Source: Candidatus Kuenenia stuttgartensis
Lineage (GTDB): Bacteria > Planctomycetota > Planctomycetia > Gemmatales > Gemmataceae
DNA: 34,497 nucleotides
Reading direction: 5' to 3'
NCBI GenBank assembly: GCA_945875585.1
Contig: CAMCLK010000052.1
Location: forward strand, 1 to 34,497
Every line of letters starts with the position of its first letter. Position 1 is the first letter of the stretch. Shown piece by piece: positions 24,197-30,808 of the stretch. The notes under the pieces are model-generated. The model had not been told where the DNA came from. It ran no database searches and saw nothing but the letters and a program-made list of their open reading frames with translations. A program made the position numbers and the translations under genes.

Positions 24197-24759
24197 GCAC
24201 CGACTGGAGTTTTGATGGACGGGTCCTGGCTGCGGAGCATCTGCCCCGCCGTCTGGTGGGCGTGACGCGCGTCATTGTGCGGCCCGGTACCATCGTAACA
24301 CCGTTGGCTCGCGAGGATTTGTCGCAACGCGGCATCTCTATTAGTCATAATGTTTCGGTTGCAAGCTCTAACGATGTGTCCACCTATGCTGGCCAATTAT
24401 GGATTGGCAAAGACCGCGACTATCCTTTCCTTGGTCTTGGTTTGCGAATGGCTGGAAGTGCTCCTGAAAACACCTTGGCACAAAGTGACCCGGCCGCACT
24501 CGCTGCCGAAGCGGCGCGGTGGCGTCAGGAAAATGCGGCAGGCGCCTCTGTCATTTTCACATGCCTGCCGGAAATGGTGGCGTATGAAGCAGGCAGATTG
24601 TCGGGCATTCCTGCCGCGGCTGTCAGCGCGGTGCATCAAGCCGTACGGGCCCTTGCCACCATGCAGAGGCCGATTCTTGCCGTAGAGATGCCCGGAAGAA
24701 CGCCATTTGAAATCCGTCAAATCCTCCGACTTGCCGATCCGGCGGGGAGGGCAGCATGA
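24193..24759 (+). CDS. BMC-operon protein of unknown function
   Basis: A 188-residue protein placed between two vertex-protein genes and overlapping both (GTGA at its start, ATGA at its end). I cannot assign it to a family with confidence. The N-terminal part has VTRVIVRPGTIVTPLAREDLSQRGISI. The C-terminal part (about residues 115-185: ASVIFTCLPEMVAYEAGRLSGIPAAAVSAV, then RPILAVEMPG) loosely recalls the RpiB/LacA sugar-isomerase fold, without its catalytic Cys context. No encapsulation peptide, signal or membrane segment is present. The tight coupling suggests a conserved role in shell assembly or in the pathway. Confidence 0.8.
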   Translation: MSTDWSFDGRVLAAEHLPRRLVGVTRVIVRPGTIVTPLAREDLSQRGISISHNVSVASSNDVSTYAGQLWIGKDRDYPFLGLGLRMAGSAPENTLAQSDPAALAAEAARWRQENAAGASVIFTCLPEMVAYEAGRLSGIPAAAVSAVHQAVRALATMQRPILAVEMPGRTPFEIRQILRLADPAGRAA

Positions 24760-25079
24760 AAATTGGTGAAGTGATCGGCAGGGTGACATTGTCGCGGGTT
24801 CACCCCAGTCTGACCGGTGTGCGGTGGATTGTGGTCGCGCCGTGCAGCCTGAAAGCCCTTGCAGAAGCAGGCGACCGTGCCGGCGAGCAGGGTGCCGTGC
24901 GCGGCGATGGCGAAGAACTGATTGTGGCCGACGGCGTAGGCCCAGGCCGAGGCCAGTTGGTGGGATACAGCGAGGGCGGAGAAGCCGCCATGCCTTACAT
25001 CCCTGTGAAAATGCCGGTAGATGGTTATGCCGGCGTGCTTCTTGATAGTTTGAAGGTTATAAGCCACGAATTTTCCTAA
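24756..25079 (+). CDS. BMC-P pentameric shell (vertex) protein 3, EutN/CcmL family
   Basis: A 107-residue vertex protein: KIGEVIGRVTLSRVHPSLTGVRWIVVAPCSL at the N-terminus, then ELIVADGVGPGRGQLVGYSEGGEAAMPY, and a C-terminal strand with LDSLKVISH. The V-A-D-G-V-G-P-G-R-G segment is the family core. Compared with the other two it has an inserted EAGDRAGEQGAVRGDGE loop. It starts within the stop codon of the preceding gene. Confidence 0.94.
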   Translation: MKIGEVIGRVTLSRVHPSLTGVRWIVVAPCSLKALAEAGDRAGEQGAVRGDGEELIVADGVGPGRGQLVGYSEGGEAAMPYIPVKMPVDGYAGVLLDSLKVISHEFS

Positions 25080-25091
25080 GGAGAGTTGGAA

Positions 25092-25979
25092 ATGGCCCAG
25101 TTACACAATGGCAAGACCGAATACGAACTCAAGGAACAGATGTGCGAAATCGGTCGCCGCATCTATAACCGCGGATTCGCGGCGGCGAATGATGGCAACA
25201 TCACCGTTCGCCTGAATGAACGCGAATACCTGTGCACACCAACGATGGTTTCCAAAGGCTACATGAAGCCTGAAGATATCTGCCGCGTCGATGCCAAAGG
25301 CGTGCAGCTTGCTGGCAAACGCAAGCGCACTAGCGAAGTCATGCTTCACCTTTCGGTCTACAACCAGCGTCCCGATATCAATGGTGTCGTGCATTGCCAC
25401 CCACCGCATGCCACAGCGTTCGCCGTGGCCCACGAGCCAATTCCAAAATGCGTGCTTCCCGAAGTGGAAGTATTTCTTGGTGAAGTTCCGATCGCCGTGT
25501 ACGAAACCCCGGGCGGCCAATCGTTCGCTGACACCGTGATCCCATTTGCCAAGGATGCCAACACCATTCTTCTGGCAAACCACGGCACGATTACTTTCGG
25601 GCCCGACCTCGAAAACGCCTACTTCAATACAGAAATCATTGATGCTTATTGCCGCATCCTGATTCTCTCGAGGCAGTTGGGCCGGGTGAACTACTTCACC
25701 GAGCAGCAGACCAAGGAACTTCTGGCACTGAAAAAACGCCTTGGCTACGACGATGTTCGTTTCCGCGACGAAAGCAACCCGATCTGTGGCGAATCGAGCT
25801 TCGACCGCCGCTATCAGAAATTCACCCCCCGCCCCTACGCGTTCCGCTTCGATGAACCCACGGGAGTGGGTCAAGATGGTCAAAGCGTCAGCGGCGTGCC
25901 CGATGCCGAAGATCCAGCCCTTGAAACGCTGGTTCGCGCCATCACTGAGCAGGTCATGCGGAATCTGGCAGGAGCCTGA
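25092..25979 (+). CDS. Class II aldolase (fuculose/rhamnulose-1-phosphate type) with C-terminal encapsulation peptide
   Basis: A 295-residue zinc aldolase. By analogy with L-fuculose-1-phosphate aldolase the catalytic Glu is Glu82 (RTSEVMLH) and the zinc ligands are His101, His103 (HCHPPHA) and His164 (ANHGT). The spacings equal those of FucA (Glu73, His92, His94, His155). The expected reaction is cleavage of a 6-deoxy-ketose-1-phosphate to DHAP and L-lactaldehyde. After the catalytic domain a polar linker (about 245-272) leads to an amphipathic helix at the C-terminus (DPALETLVRAITEQVMRNLA), a likely shell-targeting peptide. The start at 25092 has AAGGAGAG upstream; a TTG two codons earlier is less likely. 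Confidence 0.94.
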   Translation: MAQLHNGKTEYELKEQMCEIGRRIYNRGFAAANDGNITVRLNEREYLCTPTMVSKGYMKPEDICRVDAKGVQLAGKRKRTSEVMLHLSVYNQRPDINGVVHCHPPHATAFAVAHEPIPKCVLPEVEVFLGEVPIAVYETPGGQSFADTVIPFAKDANTILLANHGTITFGPDLENAYFNTEIIDAYCRILILSRQLGRVNYFTEQQTKELLALKKRLGYDDVRFRDESNPICGESSFDRRYQKFTPRPYAFRFDEPTGVGQDGQSVSGVPDAEDPALETLVRAITEQVMRNLAGA

Positions 25980-26029
25980 CATTGCGCTTTCGCATTGCCA
26001 GAATCTGACGTTAGAAGGTTGGGACCAAG

Positions 26030-26320
26030 ATGTTCAATTTTCAGAAGGACAAAGCTGGTTTTTTTGCCACGCTGCTAACGGTACCACTCCTGTTGGCGCT
26101 GGCAGTGGTCCCAGCCACGCTGTACATCATTGGCCAACTTATGGGTCAGCCGGATCAGTTCAGCCCTGCCATTAAAATTGTTTTTGGCATCTGCTGGCCA
26201 CTGCTCGTGTTCACCATTTTGATCCGAATCTGGATCTTTCGATACCAAATGGTGAAGAAGAGGCGTGCCGAGCAAGAATCCGGCGAACAAATCAGTAACG
26301 GTAAGGAGAAACACTCATGA
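26030..26320 (+). CDS. Small two-helix membrane protein in the BMC operon
   Basis: A 96-residue protein with two predicted transmembrane helices (about residues 9-37, FFATLLTVPLLLALAVVPATLYIIG, and about 47-66, IKIVFGICWPLLVFTILIRIWIF) and a basic, then polar C-terminal tail (MVKKRRAEQESGEQ). No family is recognised. It overlaps the dehydrogenase gene by ATGA, so it is translated with the BMC enzymes. A membrane protein is not a shell component. It could be a transport helper or a membrane tether, but this is inference only. The gap before it (25980-26029) holds no recognisable element. Confidence 0.82.
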   Translation: MFNFQKDKAGFFATLLTVPLLLALAVVPATLYIIGQLMGQPDQFSPAIKIVFGICWPLLVFTILIRIWIFRYQMVKKRRAEQESGEQISNGKEKHS

Positions 26321-27372
26321 AAGTCAGCATCATTGGTGGTGGTGGTCTTGTGGGAAGCATGGCAGCCTATGCCCTGCACCTTGGCAAAATCGCCAGTCAC
26401 ATCTGCATACTCGACGCTAATGCCCAAGTGGCTGAGGGCGTCGCTTTGGATATTCTTCAGGGCACCAGCCTTGTTGCAGACCAGCGCGTTACGGCCGGTA
26501 CCATTGAAAAAGATATCCCCGATAGCCATACAGTTGTCATCACGGCAGGCTTGCGTCGCAAACCCGAGGAAAGCCGTTTGGATCTGATCAACCGGAATGT
26601 CGACCTCTTCCTTGGCCTGCTTGCGCAAGTCAAAGCAGCTGGTCTCAAACCAACCACCAACCTTGTGGTTGTCAGCAATCCTGTCGATATTCTCACGCAT
26701 CTGGCTGTGGAAAGGTCCGGGCTCGATTGGCGCCGAGTGATTGGTCTTGGGACCCAACTCGACACGGCCCGCCTGAACAGCCACCTTGCAAGGCGGTTGA
26801 GTCTGCCAGCAACACAAGTGCGCGCCCTTATTCTGGGCGAACACGGAGACAGCATGGTGCCCATTTGGTCGAGCGCCACTGTCGCTGGCTTACCGCTGGC
26901 CCATTGGCCCGGCTACACACCAACCTTGGAACGCGAGGTATTCGAGGAAACGAAAACCGCTGGCGCCACCATGATCAAACTTAAGGGTGGATCGGGCTTC
27001 GCGGTGGGGGTATCGATCCGCGAGGTGGTTGAGTCGTTGTTGCTCGATTCTCGCAAAGTATTGCCAGTCAGCTCGCTGCAGCAAGGCCTTTATGGCATCC
27101 GCGACATCTGCCTTTCGGTTCCAACCGTGGTTGGCAGCGGAGGGGCACGCGATCAGGTGGAAGTGGCCATCAGCCCACGCGAACATGTGGCACTCGGTAA
27201 CTCGGCGCGAGTTCTGCGCGATATTCTCGAGCAGGTACGCGCCCGACTTTCCGGGAAACCCGTTGTGGCGGTCGCGCCTGCTGCCGCAGCGACGGCGCCA
27301 GCACAGACTCCGTCGGCTCCACAGGCCTCCGCGGAACGTACCGTGCCCCGTCAGGCATGGCAGGCTCGTTGA
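26317..27372 (+). CDS. Lactate/malate dehydrogenase family enzyme of the BMC
   Basis: A 351-residue NAD-dependent 2-hydroxyacid dehydrogenase. The NAD site is IIGGGGLVGS (residues 5-14). Catalytic residues are Asp149 and Arg152 in QLDTARLN and His176 in LGEHGDSM. In the active-site loop (residues 76-90, TAGLRRKPEESRLDL) the substrate-specifying position, Gln in lactate and Arg in malate dehydrogenases, appears to be Arg81, with Arg87 the polarising Arg. In the proposed pathway it recycles NADH by reducing an aldehyde or ketoacid. The catalytic part ends near residue 312; the last ~40 residues are an Ala/Pro/Thr-rich tail (PVVAVAPAAAATAPAQ...) ending VPRQAWQAR, a linker without a clear amphipathic helix. 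Confidence 0.9.
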   Translation: MKVSIIGGGGLVGSMAAYALHLGKIASHICILDANAQVAEGVALDILQGTSLVADQRVTAGTIEKDIPDSHTVVITAGLRRKPEESRLDLINRNVDLFLGLLAQVKAAGLKPTTNLVVVSNPVDILTHLAVERSGLDWRRVIGLGTQLDTARLNSHLARRLSLPATQVRALILGEHGDSMVPIWSSATVAGLPLAHWPGYTPTLEREVFEETKTAGATMIKLKGGSGFAVGVSIREVVESLLLDSRKVLPVSSLQQGLYGIRDICLSVPTVVGSGGARDQVEVAISPREHVALGNSARVLRDILEQVRARLSGKPVVAVAPAAAATAPAQTPSAPQASAERTVPRQAWQAR

Positions 27373-27399
27373 CTTCAACAGGATGAAGGGAGATGCGTC

Positions 27400-27675
27400 A
27401 TGGACGAACTGGAATTGCTGACTGCGGTAGTCGCTCATCCCGCGGAATTTGAAATCACACTGCCAGGCGGGCTGACCATGTGCCGCCTCGATGAAGACCA
27501 CTACACCGTGGAATACGATCATCCCACGGAAGATGGCGAACGCGAATGGCGGGAAAAAACATTCCGCGATCCTCGCGCGGCAGCTCGTTTCTTTGTGGAG
27601 CGCCGCAAGGCCATGAAACTCGGGTCAGATCTGGCCCCGGTTGACGATGACGATAGCGAAGATGACGACGCCTGA
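27400..27675 (+). CDS. Small acidic hypothetical protein in the BMC operon
   Basis: A 91-residue soluble protein with no recognised family. It is rich in strands at the start (EFEITLPGGLTMCRLDEDHYTVEYDH), then a helix (DPRAAARFFVERRKAMKLG), and ends with a very acidic tail (VDDDDSEDDDA). There is no signal or membrane segment. The ATG at 27400 follows AAGGGAGA by about 8 bases. It lies between the dehydrogenase and the aldolase-like gene with gaps of 27 and 21 bases, so co-expression is likely. Confidence 0.75.
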   Translation: MDELELLTAVVAHPAEFEITLPGGLTMCRLDEDHYTVEYDHPTEDGEREWREKTFRDPRAAARFFVERRKAMKLGSDLAPVDDDDSEDDDA

Positions 27676-27696
27676 TATTCCCCGGAGAATGGCTCC

Positions 27697-28935
27697 ATGT
27701 CTGTGACCAAATCGCTGGACGAAAAACTCGCCCGTATTCATGCCGATCCGCATCGCGCCACCGATTTCATTCTGGCCGATGCCAAGGATGCGGACATGGC
27801 GCTATCGATTGGCGCGCCGGGCAGGTCACCCGAACGATGGCCTGATGGCGAAATCCGCCATCGTACCCTCGCCGAATTCCGCAATCTGATTGTGGAAATC
27901 GTGGAACAGGACATGGTCGACATCATGCTGATGTCTGCCAGCACCAGCGAATTGCTCACCATTCAGCAAAGGCTGTTCGATTCCAGCCGTGTGACACCCG
28001 CGGCACGCGCCAACGACACCACGGACATCCACATTGTCCGTGGTGGCAGATACGCTTCACAACCATCCCTGCCTTTCAGAACCGCCACCCTCGACCATAT
28101 TCAGTGTGGCAAGGTCTCGTGCAAGCCAGAAGAGCGCGCCTTGGGCGCGAATCTCGGGCTTTACAGCATCACCTTCACCAACGACGCGGAACGCGACCGA
28201 GCCAATCTGGAGGCTTACAAGGCATTCCGATTGGAGGCAGAAGCCAAGGGATTCCGCCACTTCCTCGAGGTGTTCGACCCGAATATCGATGGTGTCGTGA
28301 GCCCTGAACAGTTGCCCGGTTACATCAACGACTGCATTGTTCGCGCTCTTGGCGGGGTAACGGGTCGAGGCAGACCAGATTTCCTGAAGATCGTTTACCA
28401 TGGCCCTCGCGCCATGGAGGAACTGGTCCGCTACGATCCGCATTTGGTGGTTGGCATTTTAGGCGGCGCGGCAGGCACCACCTACGACGCCTTCAAACTA
28501 TTGGCCGAGGCCAAAAAATATGGCGGACGCGTCGCCCTTTTCGGCCGCAAAATCAACAATGCAGAGCATCAACTCGCTTTTATCCGTTTCCTCCGTTTGA
28601 TTGCCGATGGCGAAGTGGGCCCTGAAGAAGCAGTACACGCCTACCATGGAACCTTGCAGGCCCTGGGTATTGCTCCTACACGCCCCTTGGCGCAAGACAT
28701 GGAGCTACATACCGGCGTGATGAACTACGCGGGCACCGGGAAGGTGATTTCGATTCCGCTCACGGCAGGCGCCGCAAAACCTGCGCCAGCAAAACCTGCT
28801 GAAAACTCATGCGGTTGCACGGCAACCAAACCGAATGCTTGCGCGTGCGACGATACCAAGCCCGACTTCCAGACCATGACCGCTGCCCAGAAAGTGGCCT
28901 ACCACCGCGAACGCTGGAACCGGATTCTGGGGTAA
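27697..28935 (+). CDS. DeoC/LacD-like TIM-barrel aldolase family protein, last gene of the BMC operon
   Basis: A 412-residue protein whose central part (about 70-340) looks like a class I aldolase barrel: IMLMSASTSELL, FRHFLEVFDPN, RPDFLKIVYHGPRAMEELV (Lys in LKIVYHG is the candidate Schiff-base residue), LVVGILGGAAGTTYDAFKLL and RVALFGRKINNAEHQLAFIRFL. The substrate is unknown; a sugar-phosphate cleavage or isomerisation linked to the BMC pathway is plausible. The C-terminus has an Ala/Pro/Lys linker, a Cys-rich patch (CGCTATKPNACAC, four Cys) and a terminal helix (MTAAQKVAYHRERWNRIL). That arrangement suggests metal binding or an alternative targeting tail. The ATG follows CCGGAGAATGG. Confidence 0.75.
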   Translation: MSVTKSLDEKLARIHADPHRATDFILADAKDADMALSIGAPGRSPERWPDGEIRHRTLAEFRNLIVEIVEQDMVDIMLMSASTSELLTIQQRLFDSSRVTPAARANDTTDIHIVRGGRYASQPSLPFRTATLDHIQCGKVSCKPEERALGANLGLYSITFTNDAERDRANLEAYKAFRLEAEAKGFRHFLEVFDPNIDGVVSPEQLPGYINDCIVRALGGVTGRGRPDFLKIVYHGPRAMEELVRYDPHLVVGILGGAAGTTYDAFKLLAEAKKYGGRVALFGRKINNAEHQLAFIRFLRLIADGEVGPEEAVHAYHGTLQALGIAPTRPLAQDMELHTGVMNYAGTGKVISIPLTAGAAKPAPAKPAENSCGCTATKPNACACDDTKPDFQTMTAAQKVAYHRERWNRILG

Positions 28936-28952
28936 TGGGTCTTTTTTGATTC

Positions 28953-28975
28953 AGCCAAACGCTAGCGAATTGGCT
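28953..28975. terminator. Weak hairpin between convergent operons
   Basis: AGCCAA (28953-28958) pairs with TTGGCT (28970-28975) around a loop containing the palindrome GCTAGC. The T6 tract (28942-28947) precedes rather than follows the stem on the plus strand, so this is not a classical intrinsic terminator. It is the only structure between the convergent BMC and znu-type operons. Confidence 0.3.
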
Positions 28976-29706
28976 TATCCGCGAACAAAAAGGCTATCAA
29001 GACCGCCCGTTGCAGGCAACTGATCGGGTGGCCCTTCAAATGCCACAACGCCCTTGTTGAGGGCGATCACATGGTGGGCATGGCGCCTCACCAATTCTAA
29101 TTCGTGCGAAACCAACACCACCGTTGTGCCCTCGCTGGCATTGATGGCTGCGATGTCGTCATAATAACGTAATTTGTCGAGAAAATCGATGCCCGATGCG
29201 GGCTCGTCCAGCAGCAGCAGTTCGGGATGCGGCTCAAGCGCCAACGCCAGCATCACTCTTTGAAGCTCCCCCCCCGATAGGGTTTCAACCCAGCGGTCGA
29301 GAAGGCCGTGTCCGGCCCGAACGACAGTCAACATTGCCAAGTGTTTGGCTTGGTCTCGTTTGGTGCCCATGAACATGGGGCGTTCATTCAGGGCCAACGC
29401 AAAAAGATCGCGCACTGTCAGTGGCAGGTTGGCTTCTACCCGGAGTCGTTGTGGCACGTACCCGACATTCCGTGGCGACGGGTGACTGTGGTCGTGCCCG
29501 CAACGAAAACCAACAACGCCTTCGAAAGCAATTTCGCCCAAAAGCACCTTAAGAAGCGTCGTTTTTCCCGCACCGTTCAGACCAAGTATGGCCGTCATAC
29601 GACCACGTGGAATGCCCGCAGAAACGCCACGAAGGATTTCAGTTCCCCCAAGGCGCACGCGCACATTCGCCAACTGGATAAACGGATGTACTTCGGGGTG
29701 CGTCAC
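28975..29706 (-). CDS. znuC: ABC transporter ATPase, zinc/manganese type (ZnuC-like)
   Basis: A 243-residue ATP-binding subunit. Walker A is GLNGAGKTTLLK (about residues 42-53), the Q-loop is NVGYVPQRL, the signature is LSGGELQRVMLALAL, Walker B is ELLLLDEPASGID and the switch His is in LVSHELE. An unusual FRCGHDHSHPSP insertion near residue 70 carries several His and could bind metal. The start overlaps the stop of the substrate-binding protein gene by 4 bases, so the two form one unit. The membrane permease (ZnuB) that must complete the transporter is absent on both sides. Confidence 0.9.
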   Translation of the reverse strand: MTHPEVHPFIQLANVRVRLGGTEILRGVSAGIPRGRMTAILGLNGAGKTTLLKVLLGEIAFEGVVGFRCGHDHSHPSPRNVGYVPQRLRVEANLPLTVRDLFALALNERPMFMGTKRDQAKHLAMLTVVRAGHGLLDRWVETLSGGELQRVMLALALEPHPELLLLDEPASGIDFLDKLRYYDDIAAINASEGTTVVLVSHELELVRRHAHHVIALNKGVVAFEGPPDQLPATGGLDSLFVRG

Positions 29707-30677
29707 GGCAGATTGTCCACCAAGGCTTGGATGTTGTTACGCATGATCCGTTCATACCAGCCAGCATCAAGAACCGCGGCATCGGCCGTTTCCATGGGAT
29801 CGATCTCCACCATCTGCGCCTCCACCCCATCGCGTTTGAGAGATTCGGCGAGAAGTCGGGCTGAGGATCCTGTGGAATACTGTGGCTCCACGGCAAGAAC
29901 CTTGACGCGTTCTTCCTTGCAAAGCCGAGCCAATTGGGTCAAACGCGCCGCACTTGGTTCGCTACCGGGGTTCAGCTGCATGGTGGCGGCAACTTGCAAA
30001 CCAAAGCTGTCGGCAAAATAGGCCAATGAACCGTGAAAGCTGATAAGCCTGCGCTCATTTTTGTCTTTCAGCTTCAAGCGAGCCTCTCGCCTTAGCTCTT
30101 TCAACCGCTCGATCAGGGCTTGAGCTCGCTCCTTGTACAACGATGCTTTTTCGGGCTGGATTTCACCCAGTTTTAGAGCCATCTGTTCGGCCATTACTGA
30201 TGCTTGCGGTATGCCTAGCCACACGTGCGGGTCTTCATCGCCATGGCTGTGATCATGCGCATGATCGTGTCCCGCCTCATGCGCGCTGTGATCGTGACCA
30301 TCCCCCTCAAGGCAAAGCTTGAGAGCTTTAACGGCTTCGCCAAGGGCTTCAAACTGCACCTTACCGCGCGTGTCGGCCTCACGCATGCGGTTGACAAAGT
30401 GATCGTCGAGCGTCAGGCCGACGCTAAAAAAGGCGTCGGCTCCAGACATCAGGCCCAGATCGCGGGGATTGTATGTGTAGTGGTGCGGCCCAGTAGCGAC
30501 ACAAAGGCATTTTACCGCTGCTTCATCGCCCCCAATTAACTTCGCCATGCTGTACAGCGGTGGGAAAGTCACCAAAATTCGAGGATGTCCAGGCTGGTCT
30601 CGCCATGGATCGGGCATGCGTGAGCAACCGCTGACAGTTATGGCCACGAAAGCAATGACTGCAATACGCCAATTCAT
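29703..30677 (-). CDS. znuA: Zinc-type ABC transporter substrate-binding lipoprotein (ZnuA-like)
   Basis: A 324-residue lipoprotein. The lipobox VSGC is at residues about 14-17 after a hydrophobic segment, so it should be anchored at the membrane. Metal-site His are in TGPHHYTYNPRD, HVWL and FHGSLAYFAD, with the acidic ligand expected near the EIDP segment. A His/Asp-rich loop (GDGHDHSAHEAGHDHAHDHS) is characteristic of zinc-specific members. The ATG at 30677 is chosen because it puts the signal segment at the N-terminus; the frame extends to 30899 with no sense. It heads a two-gene unit with the ATPase. Confidence 0.92.
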   Translation of the reverse strand: MNWRIAVIAFVAITVSGCSRMPDPWRDQPGHPRILVTFPPLYSMAKLIGGDEAAVKCLCVATGPHHYTYNPRDLGLMSGADAFFSVGLTLDDHFVNRMREADTRGKVQFEALGEAVKALKLCLEGDGHDHSAHEAGHDHAHDHSHGDEDPHVWLGIPQASVMAEQMALKLGEIQPEKASLYKERAQALIERLKELRREARLKLKDKNERRLISFHGSLAYFADSFGLQVAATMQLNPGSEPSAARLTQLARLCKEERVKVLAVEPQYSTGSSARLLAESLKRDGVEAQMVEIDPMETADAAVLDAGWYERIMRNNIQALVDNLP

Positions 30678-30758
30678 CGGTGGATTCCGGGGATGGAAAG
30701 TGACCGGCACGCGGATTTGCGTTATCGTAGAAGAACTCGACGCGCTAGCCGCTGTGCA

Positions 30759-30787
30759 AGTATAACGATGTTTAGCCCATGCGTCAC
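30759..30787 (-). promoter_or_regulatory. Candidate promoter of the zinc-type transporter genes
   Basis: On the minus strand GTGACG (30782-30787), a 17-base spacer and TATACT (30759-30764) lie about 80 bases before the znuA-like start. The -10 is near consensus (5 of 6), the -35 matches 4 of 6. I do not see a convincing Zur palindrome. Confidence 0.45.
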
Positions 30788-30808
30788 GTTCAAGCAGGAG
30801 GATGCGCC

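Noticed and set aside
25101..25982. Long minus-strand ORF (293 codons) opposite the class II aldolase
   Set aside because: The plus-strand frame has all aldolase catalytic residues; the antisense frame is the usual GC-rich shadow.
30678..30808. Zur or Fur box ahead of the zinc-type transporter
   Set aside because: TATAACGATG and GCGTTATCG occur but do not form a convincing palindrome of the expected spacing.
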